Made by a program: the position numbers and the translations under genes. 64,000 bases of DNA. It comes from an uncultured beta proteobacterium. GTDB taxonomy: Bacteria > Pseudomonadota > Gammaproteobacteria > Burkholderiales > Burkholderiaceae_A. Below, in pieces: positions 8,507 through 16,768 of the stretch. The notes beneath the pieces are model-generated. The model did not search any database. It saw only the letters and a program-made list of their open reading frames with translations, and was not told the DNA's origin. The stretch spans positions 62,001-126,000 of the forward strand of contig CACOBT010000002.1 in NCBI GenBank assembly GCA_902625535.1, given 5' to 3'. Within the stretch, counting starts at the first letter, position 1; each line of letters begins with the position of its first letter.

Positions 8507-8929
8507 TTAATAAATCCCTTTAGAATTATCGTTTCCAGACTGGTAGTGCTCATCAAAAGGGTTTAGAATCGACGCCATTTCTCTAGGTTCTTTTACAAAA
8601 ACTGATTCCTCAGAAAAAATATCGAAATGAGCTATTCTAAATCCTGATCTCTTTAGAAAATAACAGATTTCTAAATTAATTTTCCCGACTGCGTGCAATT
8701 CAACATCATCAGCTATCTCTTTTATTTTTGCTGCCAACGAGTACGCACTCCCATCGACCATTTTCTTGAACGAAATAGCAACGGTTTTCTGTCCTGAAAT
8801 CTCTTTAACGATTTCACTGCTCGCTATACCAATCTCATCGGGATCTAGAATTTTAGTAGGTATGTTCGTCTCTACGATCTCTCCAGTAATCAAACTTATA
8901 CTGATTATCTTTGTATCATTTAAAATCAT
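8507..8929 (-). CDS. DUF934 domain-containing protein
   Basis: A 140-residue protein matching the DUF934 family, a small protein of unknown activity that follows sulfite reductase in many proteobacteria. The visible match is the central stretch with F-x4-DG-x-AYS, then LHAVGKI, followed by CYFLKRSGF. It starts 2 bases after cysI and is followed by cobA after 1 base, so all are one transcript. In related genomes it commonly sits between cysI and cysH; here cysH is missing and cobA follows. Conserved linkage suggests an accessory role in sulfite reduction, but none is demonstrated. Confidence 0.8.
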   Translation of the reverse strand: MILNDTKIISISLITGEIVETNIPTKILDPDEIGIASSEIVKEISGQKTVAISFKKMVDGSAYSLAAKIKEIADDVELHAVGKINLEICYFLKRSGFRIAHFDIFSEESVFVKEPREMASILNPFDEHYQSGNDNSKGIY

Positions 8930-8931
8930 AA

Positions 8932-10611
8932 TCAGGACTTTCTAGCTCTATTAGCGGCATCCGCAAATGACGGATTGCCTATCCTCGCCACGGTATTTCG
9001 GAAGCTCTCGTTTTTGTTTCTGTTGCTCACGTAGTGTTGCAAAATATTTTCTACAGCATCGCTAATTTCATCCTCTGCAAATGCTTTGGTGATAATTTTC
9101 CCTAGGCTTGCTTCACCTTTCTCTCCCGTGTTACCACCAAGTAAAACCTGGTAAAATGCTTTTCCGTCCTTATCAACGCCTAAAATGCCGATATTTCCGA
9201 TGTGATGATGTCCGCAACTGTTCATACATCCTGAAATTCTTAAGTCCACTTCGCCAAGACTTTCTAACTTATTAAGGGCCTGATACCTTTGATTTATGTC
9301 TTCTGCCACGGTAATCGACCTCGCGTTCGCCAGCGAACAAAAGTCCCCACCGGGACAGCAAACCATATCGGTTAACAGTCCACTTACGGGCCGTGCGAGG
9401 TTTAATTCTCGTAGTTTTAGATATAGGGCAGGTAAATTTGAAGTCGCAACGTATGGCATAACAAAATTTTGGGCATGTGTTACCCTTATCAGCGATGCGC
9501 TAAACTCGTCGGCAATTTCGCACAAGGACAGCATTTCCTCTGCTGTAACATCTCCAGGAGCTCGGCCTTGTCCTTTTACTGGAATCTTTACGATACTTAA
9601 TCCGTGGAACTTATGATTGACTACGCATCTGTTTTTCCATGTAGAAAATTCATCATTGTCACGTTCTTTATCAACGAAAGAACAAACTATTTCTCCTGAG
9701 TTCGAGACTTTTTCAACGATCTTTTTTTCCTCCATGAATTGTTGTTTGACGTTATCTAGATCGTGCGAACCCAACTTCCTAAAATTTTGTTCTATTTCTT
9801 TGAATTCCTCATTTAATAGTTTTTTAAATTCATCAACGCCGACCGATCTAATAAGAATTTTTATTCTCGCTTTTGTCATGTTATCGCGTCTTCCTAATCG
9901 GTTGTAAAGTCGCATTAACGCGTGGGTATAGAGTGTAATATTTGTCCAATGCAGATTTTCATGTATGACCGGACCTAATACGGGTGTTCTGCCCAGACCA
10001 CCTCCAGCGCGTACCCTAAAGGTGACATCAGGTTCAGGAGTAATTGCTTCAAATGCCAGGTCATGCACTTGAACGAGTGCTCGATCATCAATGGATCCCG
10101 TAAAAGCAACCTTAAATTTTCGCGGTAGAAAAGAGAGTTCAGGGTGAAATGTACTCCATTGCCGAAGAATTTCAGCATACGGCCTCGGATCAACGATTTC
10201 ATTTTCACAGATTCCTGCTAACGCATCGCTTGTTATATTTCTTAAGCAGTTTCCACTTGATTGAATTCCGTGCAGACCAACCTCAGCTAGTTCTTTGAGA
10301 GCTTTTGGCACGTCGTTTACTTTTATCCAATTAAGTTGCATGTTCTGCCTTGTTGTCAAATGACCGTACCCCCGATCATATTTCTTAGTAATATTAGCCA
10401 AAACTTTTAACTGACGAGTATTTAACATACCGTAGGCTATAGCAATCCTAAGCATTGGTGCGTGTCGTTGAATGTACAATCCATTCTGTAATCTAAGCGG
10501 ACGAAATTCTTCTGCTGTTGTAACGCCCGCGTTATGTCGTTTCAGCTGATTTTCGAATTGGATGGCTCTTTCTTTGAGTCTAGACAGGTCAAAAGTATTC
10601 GGTTGATACAT
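8932..10611 (-). CDS. cysI: Nitrite/sulfite reductase (sulfite reductase hemoprotein)
   Basis: A 559-residue siroheme/4Fe-4S reductase. The ligand cysteines are visible as C-x5-C within CCPGGDFC and C-x3-C within GCMNSC, followed by GHHHIGNIGILG. The N-terminal half has the duplicated NiR/SiR ferredoxin-like pattern (RLQNGLYIQRH, ATTRQNMQLNW-like TTRQNMQLNWI). In a sulfate activation cluster with siroheme synthesis genes it most likely reduces sulfite to sulfide in assimilation. It is the first gene of the minus-strand run and is divergent from the DUF1330 gene. Confidence 0.92.
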   Translation of the reverse strand: MYQPNTFDLSRLKERAIQFENQLKRHNAGVTTAEEFRPLRLQNGLYIQRHAPMLRIAIAYGMLNTRQLKVLANITKKYDRGYGHLTTRQNMQLNWIKVNDVPKALKELAEVGLHGIQSSGNCLRNITSDALAGICENEIVDPRPYAEILRQWSTFHPELSFLPRKFKVAFTGSIDDRALVQVHDLAFEAITPEPDVTFRVRAGGGLGRTPVLGPVIHENLHWTNITLYTHALMRLYNRLGRRDNMTKARIKILIRSVGVDEFKKLLNEEFKEIEQNFRKLGSHDLDNVKQQFMEEKKIVEKVSNSGEIVCSFVDKERDNDEFSTWKNRCVVNHKFHGLSIVKIPVKGQGRAPGDVTAEEMLSLCEIADEFSASLIRVTHAQNFVMPYVATSNLPALYLKLRELNLARPVSGLLTDMVCCPGGDFCSLANARSITVAEDINQRYQALNKLESLGEVDLRISGCMNSCGHHHIGNIGILGVDKDGKAFYQVLLGGNTGEKGEASLGKIITKAFAEDEISDAVENILQHYVSNRNKNESFRNTVARIGNPSFADAANRARKS

Positions 10612-10729
10612 AGTTTGGAAAATGTTTGTATAAAAGTAGCCTATACTGTACGTTGAACACGCTTTTTTTAGAAATATTTTTTTTTTTTAACGTTAGAAAA
10701 ATTAGTTATAAGGAAAACGGAGGTTTACT

Positions 10730-11032
10730 TTGGCCAAAGCTTACGTAGTTGGAAATAATACAATATTAAATAAAGATGGGTATAGTGATTACGCGAAAAA
10801 AGTACCCGAAACAATTAAAGCGCACGGTGGTCGTTTTATAGCCCGAGGTGGGGATACGGTTCTTTTGGATGGAGAGCCGAAAGGAAAAAGAAACGTGATA
10901 ATCGAATTTCCCAGCATTGATACCGCTAAAGCATGGTATTTCTCACCGGAATACCAAGAAATAGTACACGGGAGATTGCATAATGCAGAGGGATATCTTT
11001 TGATTGTTGAAGGTTTAGAGGGCAGTAGTTAG
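10730..11032 (+). CDS. DUF1330 domain-containing protein
   Basis: A 100-residue dimeric ferredoxin-like-fold protein of the DUF1330 family: HGGRFIARGG, then the IIEFPSIDTAKAWYFSPEYQ block and a final LIVEG. The start is TTG at 10730, supported by GGAGG 6 bases upstream and by the family N-terminus (KAYVVG). Function unknown; relatives resemble small monooxygenase-fold proteins. The cutA gene begins 7 bases after its stop. Confidence 0.88.
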   Translation: MAKAYVVGNNTILNKDGYSDYAKKVPETIKAHGGRFIARGGDTVLLDGEPKGKRNVIIEFPSIDTAKAWYFSPEYQEIVHGRLHNAEGYLLIVEGLEGSS

Positions 11033-11039
11033 GAAAAAT

Positions 11040-11390
11040 ATGAATATTAAAAGGGATTTGATCGTTGTTTGCACTACGGTTGATTCTATTAAGGAGGCTA
11101 GGAGTATTTCTAAGATACTAGTAGAGGAAAATTTAGCAGCTTGTATTCAAATTGATCAGGTTCGCAGTCTCTTTGAATGGGAAGGCGAGGTTGATGAAAA
11201 TCTTGAATTTAGAATAAGTATTAAAACGGTTGCCGACAACTACGAGTATGTAGAGGAAAAGCTTTTAGAAGTACATCCGTATGACTTACCCGAAATTATA
11301 AGTCTACCAATAGTCTATGCGTATGGTCCATATGCTGAGTGGGTGGATAACCAGTGTGGTGAGGATCCGAATTTTGAAAACAATGAATAA
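11040..11390 (+). CDS. cutA: CutA1 divalent-cation tolerance protein
   Basis: A 116-residue trimeric CutA1-type protein. Family marks are CTTVDS at the first strand, LAACIQI, the FEWEGEV turn and the C-terminal HPYDLPEIISLPI plus Y-x2-W. CutA1 binds copper and other divalent ions; in vivo role is loosely defined as metal tolerance. Its stop codon overlaps the start of the next gene by 8 bases, so translation is probably coupled. Confidence 0.92.
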   Translation: MNIKRDLIVVCTTVDSIKEARSISKILVEENLAACIQIDQVRSLFEWEGEVDENLEFRISIKTVADNYEYVEEKLLEVHPYDLPEIISLPIVYAYGPYAEWVDNQCGEDPNFENNE

Positions 11391-11865
11391 ATTTTTTTTT
11401 GGTGTAGAGAAATTAGATAAAATTTCAGGGACCGCTTTCGCCCTAGGATATGCTGGAGCGCTCCCTTTTATATTTCTTGTAATGCTGCAGTGGCAAGGTT
11501 ATGAACCTACGCAAAATGGACTTAACTTAATCTATTTTTACGGGTGCATCATTTTAAGTTTTTTGGGTGCGCCACACTGGGGGTATATTTTAGCAATAGC
11601 AGACAAAGGTAAAACTAAAAATTTGGCTGGAAGACTTGTAATCGGGGTCATTCCCTCTTTAATAGCTTTTTTTTCTATAACGGTCAGTGAAATTGATCGT
11701 CTATTAATTATAGGTTCAAGTTTCATCTTTGTTTACGTTATTGATAGTATTTTGTTCCGACAACAAATTGTGCCAAATTGGTTTCTTCCACTTCGGCTTC
11801 GCCTAACGCTGATCGTTGTTATGAGCTTTTTGTTTTCTATTATTCTAATTATTTTCAGAGAGTGA
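11383..11865 (+). CDS. DUF3429 family membrane protein
   Basis: A 160-residue inner-membrane protein with about four or five hydrophobic helices and the family-typical GYAGALPFIF at the first helix and FLGAPHWGY near the second, which match DUF3429. The ATG at 11383 lies inside the end of cutA; an upstream ATG at 11317 would add 22 residues that only shadow cutA. The 3' end overlaps the convergent amidohydrolase gene by 21 bases. Function unknown. Confidence 0.82.
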   Translation: MNKFFFGVEKLDKISGTAFALGYAGALPFIFLVMLQWQGYEPTQNGLNLIYFYGCIILSFLGAPHWGYILAIADKGKTKNLAGRLVIGVIPSLIAFFSITVSEIDRLLIIGSSFIFVYVIDSILFRQQIVPNWFLPLRLRLTLIVVMSFLFSIILIIFRE

Positions 11866-12768
11866 TACTAAGTGCGTATTAATACCATTTGCGACGCCAT
11901 CTGGGGAATATCCTCCCTCTAATAATGAAACTAATCTTCCACCGGCGTGTTCGTTGGCAATACCTAAAACTATTTTCGTAGCATCATAGAACCCTGAATC
12001 AGAAAAATTAAAACACCCTAACAAATCATCTTTTCTGGAATCAAATCCGGCTGAGATTAAAACGAAGTCAGGACGAAACTCATTTGCTACCGGAACTAGA
12101 TGACCAACTAGACTTTTTCTTAACTCAAGATCTGTTGCGCCACAATCAAGGTGGACATTTATGTTGTATCCGTATCCATTACCTTCTCCTTTTCGTGCAG
12201 GGTCCCCCGTACCTGGGTATGCATGCCAATCATGCAAAGAGAAGAATAGTACAGAGGAGTCATCATAGAAAAAAAATTCAGTTCCATCTCCGTGATGATA
12301 ATCCCAGTCGACAATAAGAATTCGTTTGTATCCCAAAAAATGTTGGAGATATTTTGCAGCAATCGCAATGTTATTAAAAAAACAAAACCCTTCCTCCCGC
12401 CCATAATTTCTAGCGTGATGGCCTGGTGGCCGGGCGGCAACAAAGGCGTTTTGTACTTTTTTTTCGTGTACAGCGTTACAAGCTGTTATGACTCCCCCGA
12501 CTGCTGATTTTGCGATATCCACTACTTTGGAATTATATCTATCTGAGATTTGTTTGAGATGCTGCTCAGAGTGAATCATCGTTATGATCTCGTCATTTAT
12601 CTTTTTCAAAGGTAGGAAAATAATCGATTTGTTAAATCCACTTAGCTTTTGAACTTTTTCCCACGCTAATTTTACTCTCCATGGGGTTTCCGGATGTGTA
12701 TCATCATGAATCGGATTGAGAAAAATATCGTCAAAAATAAGACCTGTTTTGTTTTTTTTATTTATCAT
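11845..12768 (-). CDS. Histone deacetylase family amidohydrolase
   Basis: A 307-residue zinc hydrolase of the HDAC/acetylpolyamine amidohydrolase family. The charge-relay and zinc residues are present: RPPGHHA (tandem His), GFCFFNN, DWDYHHGDGT (Asp and His zinc ligands) and SAGFDSRKDD (third ligand). Bacterial members deacetylate polyamines or other acetylated amines. The ATG at 12768 gives the usual N-terminus. The frame is open back to 12852, and the extra 28 residues (basic RNKR, then a hydrophobic run) look weakly like a signal peptide, so an exported form cannot be excluded. Confidence 0.88.
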   Translation of the reverse strand: MINKKNKTGLIFDDIFLNPIHDDTHPETPWRVKLAWEKVQKLSGFNKSIIFLPLKKINDEIITMIHSEQHLKQISDRYNSKVVDIAKSAVGGVITACNAVHEKKVQNAFVAARPPGHHARNYGREEGFCFFNNIAIAAKYLQHFLGYKRILIVDWDYHHGDGTEFFFYDDSSVLFFSLHDWHAYPGTGDPARKGEGNGYGYNINVHLDCGATDLELRKSLVGHLVPVANEFRPDFVLISAGFDSRKDDLLGCFNFSDSGFYDATKIVLGIANEHAGGRLVSLLEGGYSPDGVANGINTHLVSLSENN

Positions 12769-12832
12769 ATCAAAACCTGTACTCTGGTTAGTAAGTATCA
12801 AACTCAAAAGCCCAATAGAAAAAAGGTTTCGC

Positions 12833-13333
12833 TTATTTCTCTGTATTCCCATATAAAGACAATCCGTTATCTGGTCTGATTAGATCTCCTGCACAATTTA
12901 AATACGCTCCGGTTATGTTTCTTGACAATCGCTCTGGAAGCTTTACTCTAATCTGCTTCTGGTTTATTTTGTAAACCAACTCTCCTCCAAAATTTGCAAC
13001 TTCGAATAAAAGAAGTCCACCTTGATCGGATTGCTCTAAATTTTGTTCAACGTAGAAGTTCTTATCATTTTTGACTGGACCTTGAAAAAGCGTTGCTGTA
13101 TTTACTGTTCGTGTTTTAAGGCTAGCTGAATTTATATAGTTTCCAGGAACTTCCAGAGTCATTGAAGTCAAAACAGCTGTGTTTTTCACAAACTTCTCTA
13201 ATTTGAGAGAAACGTTTTTGATGTTATCGTAGTAATGAATACCGCATCGTACAGGCCAATTGTTTTCCAGCACAACTATTGGGGTAACATTCCACGTAAG
13301 ACTAGCAAATATTGCATATTGAAATGACATCAT
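12833..13333 (-). CDS. Hypothetical protein, possibly exported
   Basis: A 166-residue protein not recognised. It starts with a hydrophobic stretch (MMSFQYAIFASLTW, then a second hydrophobic strand), contains two or three cysteines and looks mainly beta-structured, which fits a small periplasmic domain, but no motif is assigned. Its ATG is only 4 bases from the ATG of the divergent photolyase-like gene. The frame is open up to 13489, but that extension lies antisense to the photolyase-like gene and is not favoured. The HDAC-like gene follows on the same strand. Confidence 0.6.
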   Translation of the reverse strand: MMSFQYAIFASLTWNVTPIVVLENNWPVRCGIHYYDNIKNVSLKLEKFVKNTAVLTSMTLEVPGNYINSASLKTRTVNTATLFQGPVKNDKNFYVEQNLEQSDQGGLLLFEVANFGGELVYKINQKQIRVKLPERLSRNITGAYLNCAGDLIRPDNGLSLYGNTEK

Positions 13334-13337
13334 AGTT

Positions 13338-14489
13338 ATGAATAATTCGAATTTAACTGCAGAGCCTGGTAGAGCTTCTGCCCTACAACAGCTTAATTCC
13401 TTCAACCCTTCAGAGTATAAACGAACTAGAAACTTTATCAAAGGGAGCGTAAGCGGGCTTTCACCATATATTACGCATGGGATTCTCACTCTTGACGAAG
13501 TTTACACTAGTTTAAAAAGAAAATATGGTTTAGCAGCAAACCATAAATTTGTAAACGAACTAATGTGGCGTCAATTTTTTCATCATGTATGGAGTAAAAA
13601 AGGAGAGGAAATATTTGTCACTTTAGACGAGGAGCCAATTCCAAGGTCTTGCTACAGTTTCGACTTGCCTGATGACATTATTAATGCGAGGACTGGCCTC
13701 TCCGTGATAGATGGAACTGTTAGAAATTTATATGAAACTGGATATATTCATAATCATGCCCGAATGTGGTTGGCCTCTTATATCGTTCATTATCGAAAAA
13801 TTTATTGGAAGGTGGGAGCTGATTGGTTGTACGCCTATTTACTAGATGGAGATTTAGCATCAAATCACTTATCGTGGCAGTGGGTTGCTGGTACGAGCCG
13901 TTCAAATATTTATATTTTCAATGCAGAAAACGTAGACAAATATGGACCTAAATCAATCTGTGTAAGAGGCACTGCTTTAGATAAAAGTTACTCTGAGTTA
14001 ACGGATCTAGCGCTTAGTAGCAAAACAATCAGAAATCAAATAGACACAAAGAACGGGCCTATTCCATGCGAACCTCCGTTGTTAACAGTTGTTCCTCCGT
14101 TTGATCTTCCCAATATAAAAGACGCTAAATTGGATAAATTTTTTCTAATACACCCATGGAATATCGGATTTTCTGATGAACCAAATATCCAAAGAAAAAA
14201 AATTGGCGTTATTTTTACAGAGTTCCATAAGAAATGGCCATGGAGTCCCCTAAAGTGGGATTTTGTCATAAAAAGTATGCAGCAAGTGTGTGATGAAATT
14301 TTTATTTGTGAAGACGCAAATTACATTAACGAATGTTGGTCTACGTACAACCAACATCTAGAAGAAATTACACGCTTTCCATTTGATAAAGTAAACATGA
14401 TTTCCGTTAAAAAATTAGGAGTCGATCCGCAACAGTACTGCCGTTCTTTCTCAAAATATTGGAGGAAAATAGAAAAAACTATTACCTAA
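13338..14489 (+). CDS. Short cryptochrome/photolyase-like FAD-binding protein without antenna domain
   Basis: A 383-residue protein that corresponds to the helical FAD-binding half of the photolyase/cryptochrome family only. Recognisable segments are SVSGLSPYITHGILT near residue 36, NELMWRQFFHHVW near 75, HNHARMWLASY near 140 and the FAD-pocket stretch DGDLASNHLSWQWVAG near 170. The alpha/beta antenna domain that normally precedes this region is absent, while a roughly 150-residue C-terminal extension follows. Similar short proteins are known in marine bacteria; whether they repair DNA is unclear. It converges with a complete photolyase gene. Confidence 0.83.
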   Translation: MNNSNLTAEPGRASALQQLNSFNPSEYKRTRNFIKGSVSGLSPYITHGILTLDEVYTSLKRKYGLAANHKFVNELMWRQFFHHVWSKKGEEIFVTLDEEPIPRSCYSFDLPDDIINARTGLSVIDGTVRNLYETGYIHNHARMWLASYIVHYRKIYWKVGADWLYAYLLDGDLASNHLSWQWVAGTSRSNIYIFNAENVDKYGPKSICVRGTALDKSYSELTDLALSSKTIRNQIDTKNGPIPCEPPLLTVVPPFDLPNIKDAKLDKFFLIHPWNIGFSDEPNIQRKKIGVIFTEFHKKWPWSPLKWDFVIKSMQQVCDEIFICEDANYINECWSTYNQHLEEITRFPFDKVNMISVKKLGVDPQQYCRSFSKYWRKIEKTIT

Positions 14490-14534
14490 CATGACCACTG
14501 ATCTGTCAAAAACACTTGAGTTTGACGACAGTAT

Positions 14535-14690
14535 TCAGGCCTGGGAAACTCTGGTTGTGACCGTACTTTTGTTTCTCCTGCATCTTTCAGAACAGTACTT
14601 TACCTCTTCCCAGTTGTTTCGCCATGACTTTCGCCATTCCATTGGTTTTCGACAGACGATACATATCTTATGGTCTTTTATTTTTCTCAT
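14535..14690 (-). CDS. DUF2256 small zinc-finger-like protein
   Basis: A 51-residue protein read from an ATG that overlaps the photolyase stop codon (TAATG), so it is translationally coupled. It has four cysteines in the pattern C10-x2-C13 and C33-x3-C37, with MEWRKSWRNNWEEVKYC between, which matches the DUF2256 family. Such genes are commonly found beside photolyase/cryptochrome genes. Small size and lysine/arginine richness suggest a zinc-binding, possibly nucleic-acid-associated protein; function unknown. Confidence 0.82.
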   Translation of the reverse strand: MRKIKDHKICIVCRKPMEWRKSWRNNWEEVKYCSERCRRNKSTVTTRVSQA

Positions 14691-16204
14691 TATTCCTCGA
14701 GAAGGGTCAACTGAGTATTACTTGAGGACCGTCTCTTTAGGCGAGAATTTTGCCTCATCCGACTTCCGTGTTCGTGATATACCTTTTTAGCAAGATCAAC
14801 AAATGTTTTACTTTTTCGCAAAGTCCAAAGTCGCTCTCTTGCCGATTGAGTGCTATTTTTCAGATCTACTATTTGGTCGATCTTTGAATGTGGCCAACCG
14901 TTTGGATTCCATCTCGTAGTAAATTCTTGATTCGGGTCTTGGTCTACAAGTTGTTTTTCAGGATTGTAAATTCTAATGGTATTTATCCCAGTAGTTCCAC
15001 TCTGCATTTGCATCTGCGGCCAATGTATTCCTGGTTCATAGTCGAGAAATAGTCTGGCAAGATGCTCGCCTGAGTGTGTCCAGTGCAACCATAAATTATT
15101 ACTAGCAAAAGATACTAGCATTGCCCGCATTCTAAAATTTATCCACCCCGTCATTTTTAAGTAATTCATGCAGGCATCTATTAGAGGGAACCCTGTCTTC
15201 GCCTCTTTCCATAAGTTCAGTAAATATTCTTCCTGGGCATTTAGTGTTTTTTGATTTCTCACATGCTCATAGTTAATGTGCATACATCTATACTCTAATT
15301 GAGGTTCAAATTCGAGCTTTTGTATAAAATGACATCTCCAATGCAGTCTCTTTTCGAAGCTACGCAGACTGTTTAATTGAGTTTGATCGACTTCTGTTGA
15401 TTTTAAGACGTCTTTGGTGGCTAGAAGTTCTTTGTACAAAGTTCTTATCGACAACATGCCATTGGTTAGAAATGGAGATAATCTTGAACACGCGTATTCT
15501 GCTTTCAGTGGGCTACTCATTTCGGTTCGGTAGTTGACGCAACGTTCGCGAAAGAATGACGTGAGTAGAGTATCCATCCTTTTATTCAGGTTAACTGGTA
15601 GACTATTACAGGCCAAATCTAAAGCCAAAGGATCAATGGCGCAAAATTTCAAAAGGTCGTTCCATTCGAGGTCAGGTATTTTTGGAGACGATAGTTGACT
15701 ATTTCTTATCTCTGGAATAACTACGTTATAATCAAAATGGGGTTGCTTGAAACAGTCTTTGCCCATAAATTCATTCCATTTTTTTGACCACAGGTCCCGT
15801 TTTTTCAATCCTCGGATGACATTGTTTTGACGCTTTTCTACCCACTTAACCTGATTCAATTCACACCATTTTCTAACTTTTTTATCTAAAGAATAAGAAG
15901 AAAAATTTCCTGTCTCTTGATGACTGTACAAGGTTAATACTCCGCACTCTTTTTTTAATCTATCGAGGGTAGTGATAAAGTTACCCTTAATAATATAGAC
16001 AGGTACTTTGAATTTAATCAATTGTTTTGAAAGCTCATAAAGAGCTCTAAGAGTAAATACCTTGTGGCGAATACTTCGGTCTGGAGTATTCCAACGTAGT
16101 TCATCTAATGAAAAAAGACCTAAAACAACACCATCTTTTGCAGCCAAATTTAACGCTTCGTTGTCGTAAAGTCTGAGGTCGTTTTTTAACCAAACAATAT
16201 TCAT
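14690..16204 (-). CDS. phr: Cryptochrome/deoxyribodipyrimidine photolyase family protein
   Basis: A 504-residue full-length photolyase. The antenna domain begins with IVWLKNDLRLYDNEAL, and the C-terminal helical domain has LSPFLTNGMLSIR, RLHWRCHFIQKLE, TGFPLIDACMNYL and DYEPGIHWPQMQMQSGTTG, which contact FAD and substrate. It most likely uses blue light to repair pyrimidine dimers; a photoreceptor role is possible. It starts 1 base after the exported SRPBCC gene and its stop overlaps the start of the DUF2256 gene, so the three form one unit. Confidence 0.9.
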   Translation of the reverse strand: MNIVWLKNDLRLYDNEALNLAAKDGVVLGLFSLDELRWNTPDRSIRHKVFTLRALYELSKQLIKFKVPVYIIKGNFITTLDRLKKECGVLTLYSHQETGNFSSYSLDKKVRKWCELNQVKWVEKRQNNVIRGLKKRDLWSKKWNEFMGKDCFKQPHFDYNVVIPEIRNSQLSSPKIPDLEWNDLLKFCAIDPLALDLACNSLPVNLNKRMDTLLTSFFRERCVNYRTEMSSPLKAEYACSRLSPFLTNGMLSIRTLYKELLATKDVLKSTEVDQTQLNSLRSFEKRLHWRCHFIQKLEFEPQLEYRCMHINYEHVRNQKTLNAQEEYLLNLWKEAKTGFPLIDACMNYLKMTGWINFRMRAMLVSFASNNLWLHWTHSGEHLARLFLDYEPGIHWPQMQMQSGTTGINTIRIYNPEKQLVDQDPNQEFTTRWNPNGWPHSKIDQIVDLKNSTQSARERLWTLRKSKTFVDLAKKVYHEHGSRMRQNSRLKRRSSSNTQLTLLEE

Positions 16205-16205
16205 G

Positions 16206-16757
16206 CTACTGAGTGCAATCCTCGTAACGACCCGAATTCACCTGCTGATTCATATCTTTTATAAAAGCAGTATATTTTTTTTCCAAACTGGCTTCTTTGA
16301 TAAACAAATTTTTTAGAAAATTTACTTTAAATTCGGTGTCTATTGTCATAATAGTATTATTTTTGTGAGGGCGAATTAACCATATACTGCGATAATGGAC
16401 AAAATCGCCCTCTATTTGTTCCATAGTAATTTTGTTTTCTGTGTGTTTGATTCTAAACGTAGCTCGCTGCTTAACATTTATACCTATTATTTTTGCTACG
16501 AAGAGTTGTTCTACAACCACGAAGTCATGATATTTTTTTAAAACTTTACTATACTCAAGGTTTGAGTAAAATCGGGATAAATTATCGTAATCCGTAACTG
16601 CATTGAACACTGAGCAAGGTTTTTTGTGTATTTCTGTTTCAATCCGTATCTTGTGCATTTCCTTTTCCAAGGAGAAAGAGTATTTGGCTCCGAAACCAGG
16701 AGACGAACTAAAAAAAGACACGCACGTTATAAACGCGATAAGGTAAAGTCGGTTCAT
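16206..16757 (-). CDS. Exported SRPBCC (START-like) family protein
   Basis: A 183-residue protein with an N-terminal signal peptide (MNRLYLIAFITCVSFFSSS, likely cleaved after the GFGA region) and a single helix-grip domain of the polyketide cyclase/SRPBCC type: a strand, then PCSVFNAVTDYDNLSRFY, then alternating strands ending in a long C-terminal helix. It could bind a hydrophobic ligand in the periplasm. It lies upstream of, and nearly touches, the photolyase gene, and starts 11 bases from the divergent DUF423 gene. Another SRPBCC protein in the window is MxaD; no functional link between them is shown. Confidence 0.75.
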   Translation of the reverse strand: MNRLYLIAFITCVSFFSSSPGFGAKYSFSLEKEMHKIRIETEIHKKPCSVFNAVTDYDNLSRFYSNLEYSKVLKKYHDFVVVEQLFVAKIIGINVKQRATFRIKHTENKITMEQIEGDFVHYRSIWLIRPHKNNTIMTIDTEFKVNFLKNLFIKEASLEKKYTAFIKDMNQQVNSGRYEDCTQ

Positions 16758-16768
16758 AAAGGAAATTG

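Noticed and set aside
9296..9907. Two plus-strand open frames opposite cysI
   Set aside because: cysI is complete on the minus strand with all iron-sulfur ligands; the plus frames have no recognisable features.
10664..10690. Long T-tracts before the DUF1330 gene as a terminator
   Set aside because: The runs of T are not preceded by a stable stem and lie between divergent genes, where no transcript needs to end.
13334..13489. N-terminal extension of the hypothetical gene at 12833-13333
   Set aside because: It lies entirely opposite the start of the photolyase-like gene, whose N-terminal sequence is family-like.
14491..14790. Plus-strand open frame of 99 codons after the short photolyase-like gene
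   Set aside because: The opposite strand encodes the DUF2256 protein with four cysteines and the photolyase C-terminus; the plus frame is their shadow.
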